22,301 nucleotides of DNA from a virus, in IMG/VR virus record IMGVR_UViG_3300009082_000065, positions 1 through 22,301 of that record; one strand, 5' to 3'. Position numbers and translations under genes: made by a program. Below, piece by piece: positions 7,434-13,634 of the stretch. The number at the start of each line of letters is the position of its first letter. Positions within the stretch are counted from its first letter, which is position 1. The notes below the pieces were generated by a model. That model was not told the origin of the DNA. It searched no databases and was given only the letters and a program-made list of their open reading frames with translations.

Positions 7434-7992
7434 ACCGGCTAGAGTTACCAAGGTTGAGAAATGGGAACAACTAGTTAAACAAGTAGAAGCACTATCTATG
7501 GCAATTCGCCTTAACCAAATGATGGTCCAAAATATGGGGCGGGCTTTTGATGGTGTGCGTGAAAATACAGTTCAAAATACCAGTGTATTGAATGACTTTC
7601 AATATAGATTGTTAGCGCTTCAACAACTGTCTGGGACAGACTCGCAAAAGCTACAAGAGATTGCTGACCAATTGAAACTAGCGGATTTTGATAATGAAGT
7701 TATTCGTAAAGATGCCGAAGAACAAGCTATAGTGGCAGATATTGTTGAGTCAGATAATGATGTTGTGATTATCACATCGACTACTCCGGACGTATCGCCC
7801 TCTCAAGGTATTTTAAGATCGCGTATCAAAATTGCGGACATGAATCAACCAGAGTTGATGGCTTCTTTACACGGTAAAAAAGTTGGCGATACAGTTGAAG
7901 CTAAACTAAACGAAACACGCCACGTTATTGAGATTCTCGGTGTACGCAGGTTGCCAGTTACTGAAGTATCAGTAGAAGAAAAAGCCTCTTAA
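7417..7992 (+). CDS. Coiled-coil protein with GreA/GreB C-terminal-like domain
   Basis: A 191-residue protein starting inside the end of the kinase gene, with AAGG about 4 bases before ATG. Residues 12-105 are strongly helical and probably coiled coil. Residues 145-178 (LMASLHGKKVGDTVEAKL, then HVIEILGVRR) closely resemble the end of the FKBP-like domain of transcript cleavage factors GreA/GreB, where the pattern is LxGKKVGDxVE followed by EILxV. GreA is likewise an N-terminal coiled coil plus this domain, which binds the RNA polymerase secondary channel. The acidic tip residues needed for cleavage cannot be identified with confidence here, so it may act by binding only. The next gene encodes a sigma region-4-like protein, which supports a transcription role. 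It could instead be an unrelated coiled-coil virion protein. Confidence 0.5.
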   Translation: MSKSRKPARVTKVEKWEQLVKQVEALSMAIRLNQMMVQNMGRAFDGVRENTVQNTSVLNDFQYRLLALQQLSGTDSQKLQEIADQLKLADFDNEVIRKDAEEQAIVADIVESDNDVVIITSTTPDVSPSQGILRSRIKIADMNQPELMASLHGKKVGDTVEAKLNETRHVIEILGVRRLPVTEVSVEEKAS

Positions 7993-8006
7993 TAAAGGAT
8001 AAATAT

Positions 8007-8348
8007 ATGGATCAGCGTTGCCCGAGACACTTAGAAGATTATCCAGATAGTTGGTGCTATTCTGCTGTTATGAGGTTGAAAAGTATTAGAAACGCTGACC
8101 ATGAACTTTCTGAAGAAGAGGAAAGTAAATTACCTGGATGTCCCTGGAGTATTAATTGCGGTGTAGCTAATTATTGTTTTTTCTATTATGTTCAAGTTAT
8201 TATCCCGGAGCGTCAGTTGACCGATATAGAAATTGCTGGATTGTTAAATATATCTGTTGATTCTGTCCGGAAAATTGAACGTTCGGCACTCAGTAAACTA
8301 CGTAAAGACTCCAAACTGCGTGAGTATGGCGTAGATATATCAGTATAA
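8007..8348 (+). CDS. Small Cys-rich protein with sigma70 region 4-like helix-turn-helix
   Basis: A 113-residue protein with AAGGAT about 7 bases before its ATG. Residues 68-100 read PERQLTDIEIAGLLNISVDS then VRKIERSALSKLRK. This is the pattern of sigma70 region 4 (xLTxxEIAxxLxIS, then VRxIExxALxKLR), which binds -35 DNA and the RNA polymerase flap. No region 2 is present. The N-terminal half holds Cys5, His8, Cys17, Cys45, Cys51 and Cys57, a possible metal site. Phage T4 uses a separate region-4-like coactivator (gp33) with a region-2 factor (gp55) for late promoters; this protein could play a gp33-like part. A plain phage DNA-binding regulator is the alternative. Its stop codon lies within a GTATAAT promoter motif (8343-8349). 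Confidence 0.62.
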   Translation: MDQRCPRHLEDYPDSWCYSAVMRLKSIRNADHELSEEEESKLPGCPWSINCGVANYCFFYYVQVIIPERQLTDIEIAGLLNISVDSVRKIERSALSKLRKDSKLREYGVDISV

Positions 8349-8349
8349 T
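8343..8349 (+). promoter_or_regulatory. Candidate -10 promoter element (GTATAAT) before the ClpP-like gene
   Basis: GTATAAT spans the stop codon of the preceding gene. The 13 bases ATATCAGTATAAT (8337-8349) are repeated exactly at 21086-21098 upstream of another gene. No TTGACA-like -35 is found 16-18 bases upstream. A start about 7 bases downstream would give a leader of some 35 bases with the GAGAGGTG ribosome binding site of the 8391 gene. Confidence 0.5.
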
Positions 8350-8390
8350 TCATATAGATCAATGATTCAAAATACTTTGAGAGGTGAATA

Positions 8391-9200
8391 ATGGGAAGAA
8401 TAATTCGAATGTTGCCTTTGGCATTTATTATGTTTTTATTTATCGGCATGACTGCTCAGGCACGTGTAGTCACAGGTATCGAGTTGACACCAGATAATTC
8501 ATTGTTGTTGCGGGGCATGGTTGATTCTAATACTGTCAATAAATTAATATATTCTATAATTAAATCTGAAGACAAGCAAATCTATCTTTTTATTGATTCA
8601 TTTGGTGGATCAGTAATGGATGGCATCAAGTTGATGGATACAATTAAAAATTCTAATAAGAAAATAACTTGTATTACCTCTACAGCAGTATCTATGGCAT
8701 TTGCGATATTTCAAACCTGTCATCAACGATTGATTGTAGATCATGCTATCCTTATGCAACATGTAGCATCTTATGGTATTGAGGGTAGAGAACCAAATAA
8801 TTATACTTTAGCTCGCTTCCTCAAAACCATGATGCATGATATTGATTTAATACAAGCAAAACGAATTGGAATTTCACTCCGTAAGTTTAAAGATCTTACT
8901 AATAAAGATTGGTGGTTATGGAATGATAATGCAATTAGAGCTAATGTAGCTGATGGTAAAGTCAATGTTACATGTTCTAAGGAATTAATTAACAAAACTG
9001 TTTCGGAGTCCTTTCAAGTACTATTCTTCACGATTGAAGTACAGTTCAGTGGGTGTCCACTAATTCCGGGTCCTTTACCAGTAACAGTACCTACTGGTTA
9101 TAAAAATAATGTTAAATTTCAATCAGCTTTAAACAAGATTCTCTCAACCTACGATACTCGAAAATTGATTAATGATAGATTGAATCGTAAAGAAAATTAA
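8391..9200 (+). CDS. Exported ClpP/SppA-superfamily serine protease
   Basis: A 269-residue protein with a good ribosome binding site (GAGAGGTG). Residues 1-24 form a signal peptide: basic MGRIIR, a hydrophobic core, then TAQA with likely cleavage before Arg25. The body is ClpP-like. IDSFGGSVMDGIKLMDTI (68-85) matches the ClpP glycine-rich oxyanion segment, STAVSMAFAIF (97-107) places the nucleophile Ser101, ILMQH places His124, and NKDWWLWNDNAIRANVADGKV places a candidate Asp173 for the triad. About 80 further residues at the C-terminus have no ClpP counterpart. In phages such proteases may mature capsids, but a signal peptide implies action in the periplasm or at the membrane, so a role in lysis, envelope modification or host-protein degradation is more likely. 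The substrate is unknown. A strong terminator follows. Confidence 0.75.
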   Translation: MGRIIRMLPLAFIMFLFIGMTAQARVVTGIELTPDNSLLLRGMVDSNTVNKLIYSIIKSEDKQIYLFIDSFGGSVMDGIKLMDTIKNSNKKITCITSTAVSMAFAIFQTCHQRLIVDHAILMQHVASYGIEGREPNNYTLARFLKTMMHDIDLIQAKRIGISLRKFKDLTNKDWWLWNDNAIRANVADGKVNVTCSKELINKTVSESFQVLFFTIEVQFSGCPLIPGPLPVTVPTGYKNNVKFQSALNKILSTYDTRKLINDRLNRKEN

Positions 9201-9234
9201 TAGTTTACAACCAAACTCCCTAGGTTGTTTATCG

Positions 9235-9260
9235 GGTCCGACGTAAGTCGGATCTTTTTT
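9235..9260 (+). terminator. Intrinsic terminator
   Basis: An 8-bp stem (9235-9242 with 9247-9254, including one G-T pair), core TCCGAC/GTCGGA, closes on a GTAA (GNRA-type) tetraloop at 9243-9246 and is followed by six T (9255-9260). It separates the ClpP-like gene from the endonuclease gene. The same tetraloop is used by the terminator after the capsid gene. Confidence 0.88.
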
Positions 9261-9264
9261 ATTT

Positions 9265-9273
9265 TGGTAAAAT
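9265..9273 (+). promoter_or_regulatory. Candidate extended -10 promoter giving an almost leaderless mRNA
   Basis: TGGTAAAAT lies directly after a terminator and 6 bases before the ATG at 9280. A start 6-7 bases downstream falls on or next to the start codon. No Shine-Dalgarno sequence is visible before the endonuclease gene. The element is embedded in a small inverted repeat, TATTTT-GGT-AAAATA (9260-9274). Confidence 0.45.
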
Positions 9274-9279
9274 AATGAT

Positions 9280-9948
9280 ATGTATATATATAAGATAGAA
9301 AATTTAATAACCGGTAAACGCTATATAGGACAGACAAAACGAAGTCTAGATGAGCGATGGAATGAACATATACGGGCATCTCGTAATAGTAACAGTTATT
9401 TATATAAAGCTATGCGCAAGTATGGAGTAGGAAACTTTATAATAAGGTCGATCGTTCGCTGTTCTTCAATAGACGAATTGAATTCAAGAGAAAAATCACT
9501 TATACGTATATATAATACGATGTTGCCGAATGGTTATAATATGATGACGGGCGGTAATAAAAATACGATGTCACCTGTAATCATCGAAAAGATAAGACAA
9601 TCTTTGATCGGTAGACATAATACTTATTGGTTAGGTAAAAAACTACCTGATGAGGTTAAACATAAGATATCTCAAACCAAACTATATAAACGACAATCAT
9701 GCGGCGCCACTAATCCTATGTATGGTAAAACTCATACTATAGAAAGTATAAGAAAAAATTGTTTATCTAATGGTGGAGGCCGTTATTTTGAAGTAATTAT
9801 TAGTGGAATAGGTATAAGGGTTGGAATATGGGATAATAAGAAGAAGTGTTCTCGTGATTTAGGTATAAGCCGAGAATGCATTAGAGGTGCTCTCAATGGA
9901 CGACTTAAAACTATACATGGTTATATTATAAGATATTGCACGGAGTAG
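9280..9948 (+). CDS. GIY-YIG homing endonuclease
   Basis: A 222-residue free-standing endonuclease. Its N-terminus begins Y2-I-Y4 and continues to R14-Y-I-G17, the GIY-YIG signature. R27 and E71 fall where the catalytic Arg and metal-binding Glu are expected (compare T4 I-TevI), and NGYNMMTGG ends the nuclease domain near residue 92. Two NUMOD3-type DNA-binding motifs follow (GKKLPDEVKHKIS, 119-131, and NPMYGKTHTIESIRK, 145-159). A C-terminal helix-turn-helix of IENR1/NUMOD1 type (CSRDLGISRECIRGALNG) lies around 190-207. All domains look intact. There is no clear ribosome binding site, and the adjacent promoter suggests leaderless or weak translation. The final codons and stop (ACG GAG TAG) contain the GGAG that precedes the maturation protease gene. 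Confidence 0.9.
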   Translation: MYIYKIENLITGKRYIGQTKRSLDERWNEHIRASRNSNSYLYKAMRKYGVGNFIIRSIVRCSSIDELNSREKSLIRIYNTMLPNGYNMMTGGNKNTMSPVIIEKIRQSLIGRHNTYWLGKKLPDEVKHKISQTKLYKRQSCGATNPMYGKTHTIESIRKNCLSNGGGRYFEVIISGIGIRVGIWDNKKKCSRDLGISRECIRGALNGRLKTIHGYIIRYCTE

Positions 9949-9955
9949 ATAATAT

Positions 9956-10810
9956 ATGGCAAAAAAGCCTTTAGAAATCGATGGTTGTATCGGGACGCAA
10001 GTTCGGGACTCGCAAGGAGAACTTCTAGATATCGAAGGTGCTGATATCTCTGCCTTAGAACAGGGTAGAGGCTTCTTTAATGATAATCATGCTTCGGGTT
10101 TTATCAACCGTTTGGGAAGAATTACGAGTGCTAAAAAGATATTTAAGGAAGAAGACTGCGAAAATGATCGTCAACGATATTATTGGGATAAGGTAAAAAG
10201 TCCTTTTATATATGCTGCGGGTCATTTATATGACGATGAAGAGCATCCTAATGCTAAGGCTTGCGCAGCTGTGATTAGAAGTATACATAAAGGTGATGCT
10301 CCATTAAAAGTTAAGGCCTCTGTCGAGGGCGGTACCATTGCACGAGGTCTAAAGGATCCTAGTATACTTACTAGGACGAAAATAGTTGGTGCAGCTTTAA
10401 CTTTCACTCCAGCTAATCATGCTACTTTAGTAGAACCAACTTCTCTTGTAAAATCAGACTGCATACTAGAAGATGAGATATTGATAAAGTCTGTAATGCA
10501 CCTGGCCCAGACTAACGTTCCGTCATTTATAGATATTTCCCAACGGTTATCAGAAGAAAAAATTACTATTAATGTTAATAAGATATATAGACTAGTTAAG
10601 GCATTGACTGCCGGTTTTGGCGGTGGATCACCGGGTAGTCTAACTGGCGGACAAGTAATACAAAAAGAGTCTGTAGAACCATCTAAGATCAAGACTATAG
10701 CTTGTAATGACTGCGGCGATGAACAAGTGTATAGCAAATATCAAACAAAATGCAGAAAATGTGGTAAATCATTTCCATTTTCACAGTTAGTTAAGTTCTT
10801 TAAACAGTAA
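9956..10810 (+). CDS. Prohead maturation protease (HK97-type) with C-terminal zinc ribbon
   Basis: A 284-residue protein; GGAG at 9942-9945 is 10 bases before ATG. The pattern FFNDNHASGFINRLGRI (His45), PFIYAAGHLYDDEEHP (83-98) and LKVKASVEGG (Ser122) is that of the HK97/U35 assembly protease family, with His and Ser as catalytic residues; VGAALTFTPANHATLVEP (144-161) closes the domain. These enzymes cut scaffold, portal and capsid proteins inside the prohead, and the gene lies before scaffold and capsid candidates as expected. Residues 247-270 (C250-x2-C253 and C266-x2-C269) form a zinc ribbon unusual for this family, joined by a Gly-rich linker at 219-232. LVKSD (164-168), LIKSV (176-180) and LVKAL (213-217) may be self-cleavage sites. 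Confidence 0.75.
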   Translation: MAKKPLEIDGCIGTQVRDSQGELLDIEGADISALEQGRGFFNDNHASGFINRLGRITSAKKIFKEEDCENDRQRYYWDKVKSPFIYAAGHLYDDEEHPNAKACAAVIRSIHKGDAPLKVKASVEGGTIARGLKDPSILTRTKIVGAALTFTPANHATLVEPTSLVKSDCILEDEILIKSVMHLAQTNVPSFIDISQRLSEEKITINVNKIYRLVKALTAGFGGGSPGSLTGGQVIQKESVEPSKIKTIACNDCGDEQVYSKYQTKCRKCGKSFPFSQLVKFFKQ

Positions 10811-10812
10811 GT

Positions 10813-10874
10813 TTTTACTATCAACTTAGTAAAATACTAATAACTTAAGCTTTAGTATATGGTATAGTCTATAC
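10813..10874 (+). promoter_or_regulatory. Leader of the capsid operon: hairpin, -10 promoter and palindrome
   Basis: TTTTACTA (10813-10820) and TAGTAAAA (10827-10834) form an AT-rich 8-bp hairpin with no T run after it. Downstream, TGGTATAGT (10860-10868) is an extended -10-like promoter. It overlaps the perfect inverted repeat GTATAG-T-CTATAC (10862-10874), a possible operator. The 121-base gap ends with AAGGAG (10918-10923) before the ATG at 10932. Promoter and operator roles are inferred from sequence only. Confidence 0.45.
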
Positions 10875-10931
10875 TTGTACTATCTTAAGTCGCATATTAA
10901 CCTATCTCACAATGAGTAAGGAGTGGTTTTC

Positions 10932-11312
10932 ATGAATAAAACTCAGATTCTTAACAAGATCAAGAGAAACTTGGATATGTTGAAAATTTCAGCAACCCAA
11001 GATGCTACTTCGATCACGGTTGACACAGCAGTTATCTCTTGTGTTGACGCAGCAATTCAAGCACCAATGGGTGGTGTTAATGGTGCAGTTAGTCCTTTCT
11101 TGGGGATTGGCGTGGCTGCTCCTGGTCAGATCAAGCTAAAAGGTGCTGCTGGTGAAAACACAGTCGCAGCTATTGTTGATTCTGAATTACGCGCTATCGT
11201 TCTTTCGTTGTTGGTTGCTTTCGCTAATGACGTTGTAATCGAAGCTGGTGATGCCACGACTCAACTAGCGTTGATTCCTGGTAGTGTAGACCTTCAAGTA
11301 ATGGGTTCCTAA
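10932..11312 (+). CDS. Small protein of the capsid operon, unknown function
   Basis: A 126-residue protein. The ATG at 10932 is preferred because AAGGAG (10918-10923) is 8 bases upstream; a GTG at 10923 would overlap that site. After a short basic N-terminal helix (about 1-22), the rest is small and apolar, rich in Ala, Gly and Val with many short predicted beta strands (for example VDTAVISCVDAAIQAP and IVLSLLVAFANDVVIEAG), and it has no charged tail. I do not recognise a family. Position directly before scaffold and capsid genes, a strong ribosome binding site and codon use like the capsid gene suggest a structural component made in quantity, such as a decoration or minor head protein. It is transcribed with the next two genes (gaps of 37 and 15 bases). 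Confidence 0.6.
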   Translation: MNKTQILNKIKRNLDMLKISATQDATSITVDTAVISCVDAAIQAPMGGVNGAVSPFLGIGVAAPGQIKLKGAAGENTVAAIVDSELRAIVLSLLVAFANDVVIEAGDATTQLALIPGSVDLQVMGS

Positions 11313-11349
11313 TATTAACTATAACGAACTCAATTAAGAGGGAAAACAA

Positions 11350-12072
11350 ATGGAACAACAAGATCTAACGAAAAGCTTGGTCGAACTTATCGACCAAACC
11401 ATCGCCGAGATCGATGAGCTTAAGAAATCAGAGCGCTTTGCTGCTTCTGAAATTAAGCTTGAAGGACCAGGCGAAGGTATAGACGGTAAAGATCCACAGG
11501 GATCATTAGAAGCTAAAAAAGCTGAAGCTTTTGAAGGTGAAGAAACCGCAGAAGAAGAAGCTATGGAAGAAGAAAAAAAGAAAAAAGGTGCTGTTAAAAA
11601 GGGTGTTCTTGAAGAGAAAGACGTAAAAAAAGAAGAAGACGAAGCAGAAGAAGGTGATGAAGAGGGCGAAGAAGAAGCAGAAGAATCCGATAAGACTAAA
11701 AAAGCTGAAAAAGACGCTGATTCTAAAATGGGTTATCACCTTAAGAAGTCTGAAGAAGAGATGAACTCTCTTATGAAATCTATGATTGATGACCGCGTTA
11801 AGCCGATCGAGTCTAAGATCGATTCAATTCTTAACCTCATCAAAGAGATCGCCGATACTCCTGTAGCTTCGAAATCGGTTTCGTACAAAGATATCTCGCC
11901 TTTAAAGAAAAGCGAAGATAGTACAGAAGCATTGAACAAGACAGACGTGGCAAGTAAATTGTGGGATTTGAAAAAATCAGGCAAGGTAGTTGACACAAAC
12001 GATATAACACAGGCTGAATTGGGTAATCCAGTGACGCTTCAAAAAATTGTTGAGAAATACAACATCAAGTAA
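11350..12072 (+). CDS. Lys/Glu-rich protein, probable scaffold or prohead core protein
   Basis: A 240-residue, extremely charged protein with AGAGG about 8 bases before ATG. Residues 55-125 are almost entirely Glu, Lys, Ala and Asp, including long Glu runs; about 130-170 is helical (coiled coil). The C-terminus (about 195-240) looks like a small folded helical segment. There is no enzyme motif. The position between the maturation protease and the major capsid protein, the helical charged composition and the repeated LKKSE/LKKSG motifs (25-29, 131-135, 186-190, 207-211), possible protease cuts, all fit a scaffold that guides capsid assembly and is then degraded. No sequence family is recognised, so this rests on context and composition. 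Confidence 0.6.
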   Translation: MEQQDLTKSLVELIDQTIAEIDELKKSERFAASEIKLEGPGEGIDGKDPQGSLEAKKAEAFEGEETAEEEAMEEEKKKKGAVKKGVLEEKDVKKEEDEAEEGDEEGEEEAEESDKTKKAEKDADSKMGYHLKKSEEEMNSLMKSMIDDRVKPIESKIDSILNLIKEIADTPVASKSVSYKDISPLKKSEDSTEALNKTDVASKLWDLKKSGKVVDTNDITQAELGNPVTLQKIVEKYNIK

Positions 12073-12087
12073 GGAGAGAGGATACAT

Positions 12088-13536
12088 ATGGTTAACGAGC
12101 ATCTTTCCCAGATTATGCAGGGGCTAGAGCAAGGCCTCGTCTCCGCTGACGAAGTCGAAGCGTTGCAAAAAGCTATTTCGGCTGGTTACGGCTATGCCGG
12201 CAAACCAACTGACCTAACGTACGGTGGCGTGATTCAAACCGAATCACTCGAAACTACGCTGAAAAGTGTAACTTTCGATATGAAGAACTTGAAGTTCTGG
12301 CCCGCCATCAGTGTTGACAAAGCCTATAACCTGTTTGAGCAGTACAATCGCTTAACCGGTTATGGTTCTGATGCTTCTCCGTATATGGGAGAAGGTGGAG
12401 CTCCTCAGGAAGAGGATAGCACTTATATCAGAGACGGTCAAAGAATTTGTTTCTTTGGCACGAGACGTAAAGTATCGCACCAAATGACTTTGGTACGCAC
12501 TAGTGTGGGCGACGTAGTTGCTCAACAAGCTAAAGAAGGTACGATGCATCTGCTCAAAAATGTTGAGCGCGAGATGTATTGGGGACATTCTCACTTCATC
12601 AATCTTGACGGTTCGATGGACGGTTCTAGTTCTGCTCTTCCTGCTAACAGTGTTGCTATGAACGGTCTGTTACAGCAACTTCTCAAAGGCGACAGTGATA
12701 GTCAACAGCGTTCTGGTGACTTCGAAGGTTGGGGTTCTTTCCGGTCGATCGCTAAAGATATGGCTGGTGTTACGCTTACCCAAGACGACCTTGAAGATCG
12801 TGCTGTTACAGTCCTTGAGAACTTTGGTGCTCCTACTGAATTACACTTCGAACCAGCAGCAATCAGTGCTTTCGTTCGCCAGTTCTATCCTCAGTTCCGT
12901 TCAATGCCAGGTCTTGCTAGCCAAACAGTTGGTTACGACGTTAACAAAGTTACTACTACCGCTGGTGCTTTGGACTTCAAACCAAACTTGTTCTTAAGAC
13001 CAAAAGGGCGCGTAAGAGGTCAAGCTGTTAATGCTAATTGCCCATCTGTTGCAGGTCTTACCTTAGCTGGTGTAGCTGCTGCTACTGGTGCTTTGGCTGC
13101 GGGTGATTATCACTTCGCAATTACTTTGGTTAATGACTTCGGCGAGTCGGCACCGGTTTACACTGCTGCTGCTGTTAACGTTCCAGCCGCTAACCAAAAG
13201 ATTACACTAACGATTACCGGTGCTCTACCGGCTGGCGTTAAGTACATCAAAGTCTACAGAGCTGCTAATGGTGCTGCTGCTGCAACTTCAGAATTCGTTT
13301 GTAACGTTAAAACGGGTGCTGCGATCATTGATACCGGTATCAAACTACCTGGTCTTGGTGAAGGTTTCTTGCTTGATATGAGTGCTGAATGTATGAAATT
13401 CAAACAACTCAGCCCCCTAAGTAAGATCAACTTCGCTATCGTTACAACTGCTCTCGAATTTGCAATTGTACTATATGGCGCGCTGTTTATTTACACACCG
13501 CGATTTAATGGAGTTTTCCAAAACGTTGGTAAATAA
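12088..13536 (+). CDS. Major capsid protein with Ig-like inserted domain
   Basis: A 482-residue protein with a double ribosome binding site (AAGGAG then GAGG, 12071-12081) and a codon choice more uniform than its neighbours, as for a highly expressed gene. It follows the protease and scaffold candidates and is followed by a strong terminator, as is usual for the major head protein. Residues 40-310 and 425-482 are consistent with a capsid fold of HK97 type, for example MLFEQYN-type helices near 80, TELHFEPAAISAFVRQFYP near 250-268, and the C-terminal strand VLYGALFIYTPRFNGVFQN. Residues about 316-425 are a separate all-beta domain (AGDYHFAITLVNDFGESAP, KYIKVYRA), a typical Ig/fibronectin-like decoration loop. 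LQKAIS (26-31) may be a propeptide cut site. Confidence 0.85.
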   Translation: MVNEHLSQIMQGLEQGLVSADEVEALQKAISAGYGYAGKPTDLTYGGVIQTESLETTLKSVTFDMKNLKFWPAISVDKAYNLFEQYNRLTGYGSDASPYMGEGGAPQEEDSTYIRDGQRICFFGTRRKVSHQMTLVRTSVGDVVAQQAKEGTMHLLKNVEREMYWGHSHFINLDGSMDGSSSALPANSVAMNGLLQQLLKGDSDSQQRSGDFEGWGSFRSIAKDMAGVTLTQDDLEDRAVTVLENFGAPTELHFEPAAISAFVRQFYPQFRSMPGLASQTVGYDVNKVTTTAGALDFKPNLFLRPKGRVRGQAVNANCPSVAGLTLAGVAAATGALAAGDYHFAITLVNDFGESAPVYTAAAVNVPAANQKITLTITGALPAGVKYIKVYRAANGAAAATSEFVCNVKTGAAIIDTGIKLPGLGEGFLLDMSAECMKFKQLSPLSKINFAIVTTALEFAIVLYGALFIYTPRFNGVFQNVGK

Positions 13537-13565
13537 TTTCAAATAGTTAGAAATAACTAAAACTT

Positions 13566-13594
13566 AAAGGCACCATGTAAATGGTGCCTTTTTT
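13566..13594 (+). terminator. Strong intrinsic terminator after the capsid gene
   Basis: GGCACCAT (13569-13576) pairs perfectly with ATGGTGCC (13581-13588) around a GTAA tetraloop, with A-T pairs extending the stem on both sides and a T run (13589-13594). It ends the capsid operon and insulates the following endonuclease gene. Confidence 0.93.
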
Positions 13595-13601
13595 ATTTAC
13601 G

Positions 13602-13608
13602 GTATAAT
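13602..13608 (+). promoter_or_regulatory. Candidate -10 promoter element (GTATAAT) for the HNH-kinase gene
   Basis: GGTATAATAT begins 13 bases after the capsid terminator stem. The gene's ribosome binding site TGAGGAT (13623-13629) and ATG (13635) follow at suitable distance. No -35 consensus is visible; the upstream bases are terminator. Confidence 0.55.
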
Positions 13609-13634
13609 ATCTATTGAATTAATGAGGATTTTTT

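Noticed and set aside
9207-9228. Hairpin ACAACC/GGTTGT as a second terminator
   Set aside because: Six-base stem with a 10-base loop and no T run; the strong terminator 7 bases downstream explains the region.
11506-11739. Minus-strand open frame rich in Phe opposite the scaffold-like gene
   Set aside because: It is the complement of the purine-rich Lys/Glu codons; it has no ribosome binding site and an implausible composition.
12695-12997. Second plus-strand frame inside the capsid gene
   Set aside because: It is Leu/Ser-rich, out of frame within a strongly supported capsid gene, and has no ribosome binding site.
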